64,000 bases of DNA from Pichia kudriavzevii (GCF_003054445.1 NC_042506.1:2673501-2737500), one strand, 5' to 3'. Positions 29,043-39,039 are shown, counted from the stretch's first letter. Made by a program: numbers and translations. The notes: generated by a model from the letters alone, not told the origin.

Positions 29043-30223
29043 TCATGAGAAGTGGAAGTAGTTGTACGGGAACCTTCCATAGCTACCATCCCTTAAAAGC
29101 GTTCCGATCCACCACCCTGATTCATTTTCCTCATAGACTTCTACTTTGTCTCCAATATCAAAGGACAATTCGAAGTCATGGAGACCGTTAAAAGGATAGA
29201 GTGCTGTTCCCACCTTTTTTGGATTGTAAGCAAATGGAGAAGTTTTTAATTCGGTGGAAAAAGGCACGCTTGATGCAACTGACTGGAAAGGCTTAGTGGT
29301 CTTTGCAAAGAGCTTCAAAAATTCTATCTGATCACAGATTTTTGATTGTGCCTGTTTTGTTTCTGCAGTATAGTTACTCAGATAGATATTGTCCATTTGG
29401 AAATTAGTGAGACATTCCGAAGTCTTACTGAATTTTTCGTAAAATGTTTTCAGTATATCATACGAGTGAAAAAAGATAAGAATACCCAAACCTTTGGAAA
29501 TTCCGTCACTAAGGAGAAGAAACAGGGGTGTTTCTGATGTTATTAAACTATCCAAAATGTTGCCTCTATTCTTAATTTGTTTTAACTTTTGTTCGACTTC
29601 GAAGGCTTTTTTGTTTTTTTCAAAATCTGGATAATCACCGGTGGAATCAAACTTATGTTTCTGTGAAGCATAGTTATTATAGTCAAGCTCAATAAATTCT
29701 CTTTCTTTTATTGTCTTTTGTAACTTTTTCAAAATTTCCATTAGATTTTCGAAGATCCTACCAACTCGTTTGGTAAATTGTGCCATTTCCCTCGAAATAT
29801 CATCTTGTATATCATTTAAAAGTAAGGAAAGATGAGGAGCTCTATCTACTAAAATATTCTCAAACTGCTCAAACATTAAACGCAGGTACTTCAAATACTC
29901 ACACCATGCAACCTCATTCTTCTTTATGTGTTCCATCAAGGTGTCGAAAAGTCTCACTATTTCTTTTGTATGCTCTAGCTGAGACTTTTTCAAAGGGTCA
30001 AGTAGACTAAATTGTGCATTCTTGCCGTCAAGGTGATTTTTGACTAATTGGGGGGACTTCACCTTAAGAGTATACTGTCTGTTAGTATTACAACATCAGT
30101 AAAAAGATTCTAAACACAGAAACTTATAAATAGTAAGCGGATTTTTTTTGGCAATAAACATACCCTAATAATTGATTTCCCCAAATCATCCCAATCTATT
30201 CTGGAGATACTAGCAAAGTTCAT
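29043..30223 (-). CDS. BAR-SH3 protein, amphiphysin/Rvs167-like, two exons
   Basis: Joined from 30164-30223 and 29043-30062, 359 residues. Exon 1 encodes MNFASISRIDWDDLGKSIIR. The 101-bp intron has donor GTATGT (30163), branch point TACTAAC (30081-30087) and acceptor AAG (30063), and the frame continues VKSPQLVKN. Exon 2 has no ATG near its start, so splicing is needed. Residues ~20-260 form long helices like a BAR domain; residues ~300-359 are an SH3 domain (ALYPFNGLHDFELSF, GDKVEV, ESGWWIG, GRFPYNY). Such proteins sense membrane curvature in endocytosis and actin patches. It is shorter than Rvs167 and lacks its Gly/Pro/Ala linker; it may be an extra amphiphysin like those of Candida. Confidence 0.82.
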
Positions 30224-30267
30224 TTGGTACTTGAAAAAAAAAAGATAAACAAAAAATAGAATAACAA

Positions 30268-32607
30268 CTACTTAGAAAAAGGCTGCTTAACATCAGAATT
30301 TAGTGGATTATTGCTGTTCCCATTTTTGAGGGCTTTTTCCAATGTTTTAGTTGGATGTCCAGGGTCAAAACCCGGCCATGCCGCAATTTTAAAATCTTGT
30401 CCACGTTTACGTTGTGAATGGTATAATTCACGGGCATCGTTATCTAGCACTACTTGGTCTAACTGCTGTAAATGCTCCTCCTTAACATTTGAATTATAAT
30501 TGCTCGAGTCTATTTCTTTCCTCATCTGCCGTACCTTATCTTGCAAAATGTTCGTTAAACCTTCAATGATTTTATTGGAAAAATCTCGATCAGTTGGTGG
30601 GTTGATGAATATCGAATGCCTTAATCTTTTCACCAATTTAATTGCATTTAATGAAGCTTCAAATCTTTCATTTTCATCCTTGTATTTGTCGTAATTTTGA
30701 CCACTTGAATGTAAGCAAGCATGAGGTTTTAGTATCAATAAGGCCGCATAATAAAGCATAATATGGATATGAATTGGAACATACCTCAAAACGCTTAGAA
30801 TATCAGAATCACTCAACACTATGTTGAGTACAGTTTCAGCTGAGGAGAGTGCTAACTCAGCGGAGACTTTTCTACTTTCAACAGGTGATAGCTCTTTCCC
30901 AAAGCTGAGTTCACCAATGTCATCAATTCCTTCATCATCCGTGTCATCCGTATTAGAGTCGTCTAACAATTCCTGAATTTTCAGGCTTTTATTACCATTT
31001 GAATTATTGTTAATATTCGAATCAAAAAAATCATCATCAATTTCATCAAATTTGGGTAAATCAACACCGTTTGCTTGAAATTTTCTGACTGCTTGTGAAT
31101 TGATATGAATCTTAGCAAAATTGTAATAAATCAATGTTGATTTAGAAGACCAAATTGGGTTGTTCTTAAAAGGACTCAATAACACAGTCCATTGAACCAT
31201 CCATTTGTCCAACTCTAAGTTCGTTTTGAAAGGCAATCCAAATGAAGATGGTGTCAACAAGTCCCAAGCATTACCTTCAAATACAGCATTGATAGCCTGA
31301 TGATATTCAACTTGTGATATCAACCTAATATCTGCATAATTTGTGTTGAGATTGATGACTGATTTCTCAGTTTTCACATCTGGTTTAGTATCCTTCAAAT
31401 CTTCATTTTCGGCATTCACCAGTAAATCTCTACTTTTTTTAAATGTTGGATCCCTCGAATCGATGATTGGTTCCCTATTAAACACTAAGCTTTGCTGACC
31501 ATCCAAAATATACAACAAATACCACAGTTTTAGTCGATCTTTTCTTGGTATAATTTTACAGGACTTTGAATTCGGATGAATTAAGCTCATTGTTTTAGAC
31601 AATTGTAATGCAATACCTGTAAACATTTGATTGTCATTAAACCAAAATCCGCAAAAGCACAATGCCATAATTGTATTGAAAGCTTCGATTTCATTGGTCG
31701 GCAATCTGAACAAAATTGACTTTGATAAATCATACACTATGCTTTCAAGATCACTAGATAAATTCCGCAAATTTGGATGGTGAATTGATGCAATGCATGT
31801 TATTGTAGCTATTAATAAAGGGCATGTCTTCCAAATCGAGTCAATTGGATATTTTGAGATATCAAAGCCAAATAGTTGGGGTGATATATTTTTGTTGAAA
31901 AATTCAAATAACTCTGCTGCGTCTCCTTTACTCAGAATACTATTCAACCGAACTACTGGATCGGTAGTTAGAGTAACTGCACCCGAGTTCCGGTCCCGGT
32001 TAGCATTGCTGTTACCGGTTGAATTTGAACGTGATTCACATTTGTTTGAGGTTGGTGAAGAAGACGCAGATATAGAAGACAATGAAGGTTCTATCCTTTG
32101 CCTTTTAGGTATAGGGAGCTCGACTTCTAACTCATGCCTTGGAGTCTGTATTGGAGATATATTTGGGGTTTGTGTTTGCAACAAACTGATGATTGTAGTT
32201 AGCTGTGACCCAAATCCCATTAGTCTGTTTTCAACCGAGTTCTCCCATTTATTCAAAACTTTCTGTTGGTCTAGATCCTTATCTAGAGATGGATTTTTGT
32301 TATCAATTAAAGAGGTTTCATATTTCTTTGAGGAGACGTTAGATGATATTGGATTCAGAATCTTCTCAATGGGAACATTTGTTGATGATTTTGAAGGTGA
32401 TTCGCCTCCTGCAACTTTATAGCTTGCAACTTTGATTTCATAAAGACACTGTAGACCGTGTGCTTTGCATCTTTTGCAAGCCTCATCATTGTCATCCTTC
32501 AAACACTTGACTTTGGATTTTCGACAATTTATACATGCCTTAGGACGCCTCATAATTTTATCTCTTTGTTGAAGAGCATTATTATTGGAGACACGATTAG
32601 TTGCCAT
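30268..32607 (-). CDS. Zn2Cys6 fungal transcription factor
   Basis: 779 residues. The binuclear zinc cluster has Cys at 25, 28, 35, 44, 47 and 54 (ACINCRKSKVKC, then ACKRCKAHGLQC), preceded by basic residues. The middle homology region runs from about residue 215 to 480, with WKTCPLLIATITCIASIHH and the LKLWYLLYILDGQQSL motif. An acidic stretch (DDSNTDDTDDEGIDDIGE) lies near 545-565. It looks like a regulator of the YDR520C (URC2)/YLL054C type, but I cannot name its targets. The first ATG, at 32607, is used. Confidence 0.88.
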   Translation of the reverse strand: MATNRVSNNNALQQRDKIMRRPKACINCRKSKVKCLKDDNDEACKRCKAHGLQCLYEIKVASYKVAGGESPSKSSTNVPIEKILNPISSNVSSKKYETSLIDNKNPSLDKDLDQQKVLNKWENSVENRLMGFGSQLTTIISLLQTQTPNISPIQTPRHELEVELPIPKRQRIEPSLSSISASSSPTSNKCESRSNSTGNSNANRDRNSGAVTLTTDPVVRLNSILSKGDAAELFEFFNKNISPQLFGFDISKYPIDSIWKTCPLLIATITCIASIHHPNLRNLSSDLESIVYDLSKSILFRLPTNEIEAFNTIMALCFCGFWFNDNQMFTGIALQLSKTMSLIHPNSKSCKIIPRKDRLKLWYLLYILDGQQSLVFNREPIIDSRDPTFKKSRDLLVNAENEDLKDTKPDVKTEKSVINLNTNYADIRLISQVEYHQAINAVFEGNAWDLLTPSSFGLPFKTNLELDKWMVQWTVLLSPFKNNPIWSSKSTLIYYNFAKIHINSQAVRKFQANGVDLPKFDEIDDDFFDSNINNNSNGNKSLKIQELLDDSNTDDTDDEGIDDIGELSFGKELSPVESRKVSAELALSSAETVLNIVLSDSDILSVLRYVPIHIHIMLYYAALLILKPHACLHSSGQNYDKYKDENERFEASLNAIKLVKRLRHSIFINPPTDRDFSNKIIEGLTNILQDKVRQMRKEIDSSNYNSNVKEEHLQQLDQVVLDNDARELYHSQRKRGQDFKIAAWPGFDPGHPTKTLEKALKNGNSNNPLNSDVKQPFSK

Positions 32608-32954
32608 TCCAGCACGTAGTGAAGAAAATACAAAAACAGATGAGGAAAAAAAATGGATTTACCTAATTACAGGCTCATAAGTTGGTTCATATATAGATAA
32701 TACATATGGATATGTGTTTATAGAAGAATGCCTTGAGTTTTTTTTGTCGGTAACTCAGCGAGTATTTTTTTTCCTCTCTGTACATACCTATTTTTTTGTA
32801 CAGAATTTAGGGTGTTCATGGTTATATCTGATATACATCATAGGGAGAATTATCAAATAATTTGGGTTTTCTGTTACTTGAGTGGAATAGCTCTGCCTCA
32901 TCCTAACGTTCTTCTCCACTTGCATTCCAAGAGATCTTATAAATACAAGGGAAA
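32608..32954. other. Divergent promoter Zn2Cys6 factor / CoA-binding protein
   Basis: 347 bp between two starts, with T-runs and TATA-like TATATAGATA near 32690. No RNA gene was seen. Confidence 0.4.
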
Positions 32955-33389
32955 ATGTTCTTTGCACCGGGGAGAAAATACGCCGTTTTAGGAGCATCAA
33001 CCAACAGAGGGAAGTTTGGTAATAAGATACTCAGGTGGTATATCAATCATAAATTACCAGTGAAACCCATAAACCCTAGTGCCGAAGAAGTCGAGGGAGT
33101 GAAGGCGTACCCTACTTTGAATAAGTATATTGAAGATTTGAGTATAAGCGATGAACCAATTGGTGTGAGTGTGGTTACGCCTCCACAAGTTAGCTTTGAG
33201 ATGTTCAAGGAAGTTTTAGAGAAACGAAACGCTGATAAGATTGCCAGTATATGGTTCCAACCTGGTAGTTTCGATTCCAAAGTGGTCAAGTATGTCATTG
33301 AGAAACTGGGAGTATCAAAAGATTCCGTTATTTCTAATAACGATTGTATATTAGTATCAGGTGAAGGCAAGTTGAGGGATGAGATCTGA
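32955..33389 (+). CDS. CoA-binding domain protein (YccU-like)
   Basis: 144 residues forming one Rossmann-type CoA-binding domain. The opening KYAVLGASTNRGKFGNKIL is the nucleotide-binding loop. LPVKPINPSAEEVEGVKAYP and the later SVVTPPQVSFEMF and IASIWFQPGSFDSKVV are typical of the family, close to bacterial YccU and succinyl-CoA-ligase-like folds. The bacterial motif with a conserved Cys after the glutamine (usually QxGV) is replaced by QPGS. Substrate and role are unknown. Confidence 0.8.
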   Translation: MFFAPGRKYAVLGASTNRGKFGNKILRWYINHKLPVKPINPSAEEVEGVKAYPTLNKYIEDLSISDEPIGVSVVTPPQVSFEMFKEVLEKRNADKIASIWFQPGSFDSKVVKYVIEKLGVSKDSVISNNDCILVSGEGKLRDEI

Positions 33390-33492
33390 AGTTTTAATTA
33401 TTCCTTTGGGACTTTGTGTGTTTTTCTAGTTTTTATTCGTTCAACCGTTTCTTTTGTTCTTTTCTATTAGCTAATGCCTGTTGTTCTTATGA

Positions 33493-34335
33493 CTATTTAT
33501 CAAGAATTTTTCTAATGATATTGTAACCATTCTTCCATAAATCGTCCGCTGTAGAAGCCTCATTCTTTTGCTTGTCATATTCAAGGGACGATAAAACCTC
33601 TATACTTTCGTTGCTATCAAGTCCAGGGAACGAGGAGGCCAAGTCTTCTATGTCCAAAGGATTTGTGTAAATCGAAGAAGTTGCCACAATTTTGTAGTCC
33701 AGTAAAAATGGCGATTTTGTGGATTTGAAGATGGGCACGTTTTCTCGATGGGAATCCACGTATTGAATGATCTGGGAGATATTCGACTGGAACAGATCGT
33801 TCAAGAAATCCTGACGAAAAGACGGGTTCAGTGATAGGTATAGTAAAGAGTTGGAGTTAAGGTTGTTGAAATTAATCGATTTGTTAGACTTCAATGTATC
33901 CATTTTTTCTCTGTCAAAGAAGGACGATGAGAATTGGTCTCTCAAAATATCCAAATCAATTAGCCAGGATTCACAGCGTTTTGACCTGTGGTTGTTGTCT
34001 GTATCATCAACGTAAAATTTCAACGACAACAACACTTTCGCAAACAAAGAATCTATTGAATGAACTGCATCTGTCAAATTATTTGCTTCAATTGGTGTTA
34101 TATTTGAGTGAATTTCTGAAATGCACTCGTTTATCCAGCTGGATGCTTCAATTGCACACGTTGGGAGTTTAATCTGTGAGGAGCGGGTAGAAGGGTAGTT
34201 AGTTTTCAAGAAATGGCTGAAACTGAAGTCTGTATCAATGGGATCCAACAAACGCATAAACAGAATTGTATTTAGGATTCCATCTAGATAACCATTGAGG
34301 GAGGATTCTTCAAGCACCGCCGATATCTGGGACAT
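33493..34335 (-). CDS. ATG101: Probable autophagy protein Atg101 (HORMA)
   Basis: 280 residues from the first ATG at 34335. The N-terminal LNGYLDGILNTILFMRLLDPI resembles the helix-strand start of Atg101 (pattern: ...AxxxILHTIxFHR). LLSLKFYVDDTDNN sits where the family has a Phe-Tyr segment. Atg101 is a HORMA protein that stabilises Atg13 in the Atg1 complex in fission yeast, animals and some budding yeasts; S. cerevisiae uses Atg29/Atg31 instead. The usual WF finger is not obvious here, and similarity outside the N-terminus is weak, so the name is tentative. Confidence 0.45.
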   Translation of the reverse strand: MSQISAVLEESSLNGYLDGILNTILFMRLLDPIDTDFSFSHFLKTNYPSTRSSQIKLPTCAIEASSWINECISEIHSNITPIEANNLTDAVHSIDSLFAKVLLSLKFYVDDTDNNHRSKRCESWLIDLDILRDQFSSSFFDREKMDTLKSNKSINFNNLNSNSLLYLSLNPSFRQDFLNDLFQSNISQIIQYVDSHRENVPIFKSTKSPFLLDYKIVATSSIYTNPLDIEDLASSFPGLDSNESIEVLSSLEYDKQKNEASTADDLWKNGYNIIRKILDK

Positions 34336-34634
34336 TCTAGGCAAGAGTTGGGACAATGGAAACACAAATGTATTGGTCCTATGTATTTGTATGTATAGAT
34401 GTTAGCACCACTAGTAACAAAAAGAACAAGAAAAAACAGATAAAAGGATCAATAGCAAAGATGATTAGTATGTATGTCGATACATATATAGATATAGCTA
34501 CGGTATACAACAATATAATACGAAGACATAAAAAATAATCTATGTTAGAAAAAGATCAAGCAAGGAATTGGTATCAAAAAAACAAAAAAAAAACAAAAAA
34601 AAACAAATCGCGTTATAATATTATCAACGGAGTT
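34336..34634. other. Intergenic with A-rich tract
   Basis: About 300 bp between two - strand genes. An A-rich tract (34577-34605, A-runs split by single C) probably lies in the 3' region of the gene at 34635 or in the ATG101-like promoter. Confidence 0.4.
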
Positions 34635-35261
34635 TCATAGAGTGGATGAATTTGCAATGTGTGAAGAGAGTTGGTCTAGTTTGGCAAGAGTGTCTCGTAT
34701 GTTCTGCACACCTGTAGAGAGGTCTTTACTAGATGCATGCAAGTACGAGTCTTGGTTTGAGATCCATGTTTCGAGTTTCTTGAATTTCTTTGACGCTCTC
34801 TCAGCGTCTATTCTGAAGGCAGATTCTTGCCAAATGGATCTCTTAATATCCAAATTATCAAACTCTGTTAAAATACTGGAGATTTCCTCTCTGTATAACC
34901 TGTAAACGTATTCAAAGGTGTACGATAGAATGTCCCAGTTGTACTTGGGGATGTCTGAAAGAGGTATCGGTTTCTCCGGATGAGCCAATGGGTCAGTCTT
35001 GGTCGGGAACAGGGAATTTACTTTGTTATGGAACTTGATAAAGTCTACAAAGTTTGGATCATTGTGAATTTCGTTATCAGAATCTGGTAGCATTCCAGTA
35101 AGTAGCGTGTGGATTGACAAAACCGGTTCAATTGTTGGTGGATTATAGTGGGGGGAACAAATGGACAATTCAAGGTTGTTTTGAGTCACAGTCTCTACAT
35201 CTGTTTGGTGCTCTCCCTCGTTGTCATCAACTGTGGCTGCCGTAGACCCAATGTCGTCCAT
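34635..35261 (-). CDS. Uncharacterised coiled-coil protein
   Basis: 208 residues from the ATG at 35261 (MDDIGSTAATVDDNEGEHQ); the frame has no ATG between there and about 35351. I do not recognise it. An acidic, disordered N-terminus (to ~55) is followed by a region with helical character (NFVDFIKFHNKVNSLF, then SYTFEYVYRLYREEISSIL). A coiled-coil-like C-terminus follows (AERASKKFKKLETWI, NIRDTLAKLDQLSSHI). Size and layout recall small subunits of kinetochore or membrane-tethering complexes, but nothing specific supports one. Confidence 0.6.
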   Translation of the reverse strand: MDDIGSTAATVDDNEGEHQTDVETVTQNNLELSICSPHYNPPTIEPVLSIHTLLTGMLPDSDNEIHNDPNFVDFIKFHNKVNSLFPTKTDPLAHPEKPIPLSDIPKYNWDILSYTFEYVYRLYREEISSILTEFDNLDIKRSIWQESAFRIDAERASKKFKKLETWISNQDSYLHASSKDLSTGVQNIRDTLAKLDQLSSHIANSSTL

Positions 35262-35347
35262 TGTATAGCGGTGGCGTGTGCTCTTGCAAGGTATATGTGC
35301 ACAACACCAACACACCCCACCCAATGGGGGAATCCTCCTTCCCTTAT

Positions 35348-35659
35348 TCACCTACTTTCAGATATGAGCCTCCTCTCCTTTTCAAGAAAGGCAACACATT
35401 GTTGGAGGCGGCTCAGCTGTTTCCTCTGAAGAGAAATTGTTCTTTCTCTGTAGTTATTGCCGTTATTGCCGTTGTTATTTATATCTTTATTATTATTGTT
35501 ATTATTATTGTCATTATTATTGTTATTATTATTGGTGCTGCTCTGGAAACGACGACGTACTCTCTCTTGAAACAGTCTGTCTGCAGGCGTGGACGGCACT
35601 CTCTTGAGTGGGTTTTGCTTCTGTGGCGACGGTGTCCTTATGTCCAAGCCGCTCTCCAT
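35348..35659 (-). CDS. Uncharacterised small protein with Asn-rich linker
   Basis: 103 residues from the ATG at 35659. The N-terminus has closely spaced SP/TP sites (RTPSPQK, RVPSTPADR) followed by a basic helix-like stretch (LFQERVRRRFQS). A roughly 30-residue Asn-rich linker (ATT/GTT repeats on the + strand, 35462-35535) leads to a charged C-terminal helix (LQRKQLSRLQQCVAFLEKERR). The proline-directed sites suggest cyclin-dependent kinase control. It lies only 86 bp upstream of the next - strand gene. It could be a chance ORF, but the ordered ends argue for a gene. Confidence 0.5.
   Translation of the reverse strand: MESGLDIRTPSPQKQNPLKRVPSTPADRLFQERVRRRFQSSTNNNNNNNDNNNNNNNKDINNNGNNGNNYRERTISLQRKQLSRLQQCVAFLEKERRLISESR
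35462..35535 (-). repeat. Asn-codon repeat
   Basis: ATT/GTT trinucleotide repeats on the + strand, coding for asparagine on the - strand within the small protein at 35348-35659. Likely to vary in length between strains. Confidence 0.85.
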
Positions 35660-36205
35660 TGTATAACGGCACTTGCTCAAATTATTGATGGCTAACGTGC
35701 ACTTCAGTAGAGGACACAACTCAAAAGTACAATAACAGTCTCTCCAATGAAATGGGAAAATGAAAAAAAAAAAAAAAAGAAAAAATTGAGGCCTCTCCTC
35801 TCCCCTCTAGAAAAAAAAAACAGAAATCTCAATGCCTTCTTCCAAAACACCCGTACACAGGGGTAGAAAAAAAAAATGTAGGAGGATTTTCCGGGCATTT
35901 CTGTTTGTTTGGTTTTTCCCTCTTTCCTTTTCTTTTCTCGCGTGCACACTTTTTTTTTTTTTTTTTTTTTTTCAATTTCACCGATTTAAAAGTGGCCACT
36001 TTTCCATTCGTATTTCAAGGAGGTGAACATTGGTTGATCGTGCCAGCTATTTCAATACTTTTTTTTTTCTCTACAACTCACTGGTTTCTTTGGTTCATCC
36101 ACTTTCTCTTCTCTTCTTTTCTTTTCTGTTCTTTTTTGTTCTTATTTTTCTTCTCTTATCTCTCTTTTTTGTTTTCAGTAGAGTAGACCTAACCTCATAG
36201 TTATA
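35660..36205. other. Promoter region of YNK1, homopolymer-rich
   Basis: 546 bp with A-runs near 35764 and 35810 and a T23 run at 35950-35972. CT-rich DNA fills 36060-36170, up to the YNK1 ATG. Long dA:dT tracts exclude nucleosomes and fit a strong promoter. No RNA gene was seen. Confidence 0.55.
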
Positions 36206-36664
36206 ATGTCTAACACCGAAAGAACCTTTATTGCAGTCAAGCCAGATGGTGTCCAAAGAGGCATCTTCCCAGAAGTCTTGAGAAGATTTTCTCAAAAGGG
36301 TTTCAAGTTAGTCGGTATTAAGTTGACCCTTGCTAACGAAGAATTGTTGAGAGAACATTACGCTGATTTACAATCCAAGCCTTTCTTCCCATCTCTTTTA
36401 TCTTACATGACCTCTGGTCCAGTTTTGGCTACTGTTTGGGAAGGTAAAGATGTTGTCAAGCAAGGTAGAGCTTTGTTGGGTGCTACCAACCCATTGCAAT
36501 CTGCTCCAGGTACCATCAGAGGTGACTTTGCATTGGACATGGGCAGAAACATTATCCACGGTTCTGATTCTGTTGAAAATGCTGAAAAGGAAATCGCTTT
36601 ATGGTTCAAGAAGGAGGAATTGGTCGACTACAAGGCTGAAATGTACGGTTGGATCTACGAGTAA
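36206..36664 (+). CDS. YNK1: Nucleoside diphosphate kinase
   Basis: 152 residues (153 in S. cerevisiae). It moves the gamma phosphate between nucleoside triphosphates and diphosphates through a phosphohistidine. The active site His118 sits in [10 protein letters not shown], the family signature. [13 protein letters not shown] at the start and [18 protein letters not shown] are also hallmark segments. Codon use is strongly biased to preferred codons (e.g. AAG, GGT, TTG), as in highly expressed yeast genes. Confidence 0.97.
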   Translation: MSNTERTFIAVKPDGVQRGIFPEVLRRFSQKGFKLVGIKLTLANEELLREHYADLQSKPFFPSLLSYMTSGPVLATVWEGKDVVKQGRALLGATNPLQSAPGTIRGDFALDMGRNIIHGSDSVENAEKEIALWFKKEELVDYKAEMYGWIYE

Positions 36665-37119
36665 GTATAGTACAGCTCTCCATTCATTTGTAACCTGTAT
36701 ATCGTATTCTATTTATCCAATAACTTATTTATTTTCTCCTAATGATAAGTGCGCTCTCCACTGATTTGCAACTCCATTGACCCAGGATGAGCCTTTCTTG
36801 TCTCCTATACACTATTACAATGATTAAGAGAGACAACTGTTAAATCTCACGTTTATGCACCTTCCTCCATAGATCCCTACTTCCATATGTCAACCTCTTG
36901 CCTCCCGCTAAACCTTAACTCACATTCGAGTTATTTCATCGTACATGTTTAAACTTGGCTTTTTATTTTTTTTTTCTCGACGTCCAAATTCAAACATTTC
37001 ATGCAAATTTGATCATTCAAGTTGCGTATAACGTGTAGCTCCCTCCTCATCTGTTTGCTTCTTTCTTCTTCCTTGGCTCGTCCCCTCACTCCCTTCCTTA
37101 TATACTTCTGAGATTAACA
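36665..37119. other. Intergenic YNK1-eIF2A
   Basis: 455 bp, pyrimidine-rich toward the eIF2A start (CTTC/CCTC runs from 37050). No motif was recognised with confidence. Confidence 0.4.
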
Positions 37120-39039
37120 ATGTCGATAGATACAAGCAAAGTCCCCCAGTTTTTCTGCCGCCAGCCGAAAACTGTCGAACTCATCCAAGCAGAACCACTT
37201 TTTCAAAGTCTGCCTAACTTCACTCCTCCAAATGATTCAAAGGATTCACGTTGCGCCGCTTACGTTGCAAATGGTAGAGGTTTCATGTACACCTTGCCTG
37301 AGGGCATCCAAATTGTGGACACTGTGACTGGTGGTTTACTTTTCAAAATAGAAATCCCAGACATCTTTGAATTTAACGTGTCTCCAAATGGTAATTTCAT
37401 CACCACTTGGTCAAAACTCACAAAGGATAATGATGGGAATTACCTGAAAAACGTCAATATTATAAACATCAACTTGGATGACCAATCGAATCCTTCCTAC
37501 AAAATCTTGCATTCTTTCTTAAACAAAACTCAAAATGGCTGGATACCACAGTTCACCGCCGATGAATCCATCGTGTCGTTTTTCAGAAACCCTTACTCAT
37601 TGAATTTTTTCAAAATTGCAAAGGATATCGTGTCGACCGATTTTACTAAAGCTTCATATATACTCGACCTTAAGGAGTTTGGTAAGATTGAAAGTTTCCA
37701 ACTTTCACCAGGTAAGGTTCCTTCGGTTGCTGTCTTTATACCTGCAGCAAAGGGTAATCCTGCTCATATCAAAGTATTTTCATTGCCAAATATGAAGAAC
37801 CCCGTATCTCAGAAACAGTTCTTTAAAGGTGAGTCGTGTAACTTCAAATGGAATTCTCTTGGTACGTCATTATTAGCTTTGGTTTCAACAGATGTTGATT
37901 CGACCAACAAATCCTATTATGGTGAAACTCAATTATATTTGCTGGATATTTCGGGTTTATTTGTCCAAAAAATTAATTTGCCCAACGAAGGCCCAATTCA
38001 CGAAACTACATGGTCGCCAACATCGAGAGAATTTGCCGTCATTTATGGATTTATGCCTGCTGTTACCACTTTTTTTGATTCGAGGGGTAATGCAATCCAC
38101 TCCTTACCAAAGGCATCAAGAAATACCATCCTCTACTCACCTCATGCTAAATATATCTTAGTTGCAGGTTTTGGTAATTTGCCAGGTGATGTTGACATAT
38201 TGGATAGACAAAACAAGTTTAATAAGGTCGTGTCATTCCAAGCGTCAAACACAAGTGTTTGTAAGTGGTCACCAGATGGTAGATTCATTTTAACAGCAAC
38301 TACGTCACCTAGGTTGAGAGTTGATAATAGTGTCAAAATTTGGTACTTCAATGGTACTTTGGTTTATTTCAAGTCATTCAACGAGTTGAACAGTATCGAT
38401 TGGAGATACCAGCCATTGACTGATTTTCCGCCAATTTCAGTTTCAAAGGCAGACAAGTTGGATTGCGAACAACATTCGAGTGCTTTGGAGTATTTGTCGA
38501 AACAGTCCAAGAACACCACAAACACCGTCAAAAAGGGTGCTTACAGACCGCCACATGCCAGAAATTCAAATAGTGGCACTGGCACGGGCAGATCATTGGC
38601 CGATCTAGAAGAACAGAAACAAAATGGTTATTTGAATAGAAGCTCTGTTGTCGGGTTGATCGGGAAGCCACCAGTGGGCAACAACGCAGGTAGTGAAAGT
38701 AAAGCAGCTCAAAAGAATAGAAGAAAGAGAGAGAAGAAGAAAGAAGAGGCGTCTGCTTCACCAGCAGGTAGTGCCAATGTAGCATCATCCTCTTCAGCTA
38801 CAAGGGGGGACAACAAGGGTGCACCGAATGCGTCCAACGACTCCTTAGTTGTTGGTGGCGTCTTTTCCATTGAGGAGAAGAAGATTCGTAATTTGTTAAA
38901 GAAGCTACGTGCCATTGAAGCATTGAAGGTCAAACAGGAGAACAACGAACATTTAGAAGACACGCAGGTCCTTAAGATCAAGACAGAGCCTACTGTACGT
39001 GCCGAGCTTGAAGCACTAGGGTGGAAAGAAGGCAACTGA
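37120..39039 (+). CDS. Eukaryotic initiation factor 2A
   Basis: 639 residues, matching S. cerevisiae eIF2A (YGR054W, 642). The first ~430 residues form a WD-like beta-propeller (e.g. TGGLLFKIEIPDIFEFNVSP, GPIHETTWSPTSREFAVIYG, VCKWSPDGRFILTATTSPR). The C-terminal part has GAYRPPHARNS, low-complexity Ser/Ala-rich linkers, a lysine-rich stretch and a final helical segment (EEKKIRNLLKKLRAIEALK) seen in the family. eIF2A binds initiator tRNA on 40S subunits and affects non-canonical starts. Confidence 0.95.
   Translation: MSIDTSKVPQFFCRQPKTVELIQAEPLFQSLPNFTPPNDSKDSRCAAYVANGRGFMYTLPEGIQIVDTVTGGLLFKIEIPDIFEFNVSPNGNFITTWSKLTKDNDGNYLKNVNIININLDDQSNPSYKILHSFLNKTQNGWIPQFTADESIVSFFRNPYSLNFFKIAKDIVSTDFTKASYILDLKEFGKIESFQLSPGKVPSVAVFIPAAKGNPAHIKVFSLPNMKNPVSQKQFFKGESCNFKWNSLGTSLLALVSTDVDSTNKSYYGETQLYLLDISGLFVQKINLPNEGPIHETTWSPTSREFAVIYGFMPAVTTFFDSRGNAIHSLPKASRNTILYSPHAKYILVAGFGNLPGDVDILDRQNKFNKVVSFQASNTSVCKWSPDGRFILTATTSPRLRVDNSVKIWYFNGTLVYFKSFNELNSIDWRYQPLTDFPPISVSKADKLDCEQHSSALEYLSKQSKNTTNTVKKGAYRPPHARNSNSGTGTGRSLADLEEQKQNGYLNRSSVVGLIGKPPVGNNAGSESKAAQKNRRKREKKKEEASASPAGSANVASSSSATRGDNKGAPNASNDSLVVGGVFSIEEKKIRNLLKKLRAIEALKVKQENNEHLEDTQVLKIKTEPTVRAELEALGWKEGN

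Noticed and set aside
35262-35347. Intron joining the two unknown genes at 34635 and 35348
   Set aside because: No GTATGT donor or TACTAAC branch point in the 86-bp gap; each ORF has its own ATG and stop.
35704-36186. Several Phe/Lys-rich ORFs around 35.7-36.2 kb
   Set aside because: Produced by long A and T runs in the YNK1 promoter.
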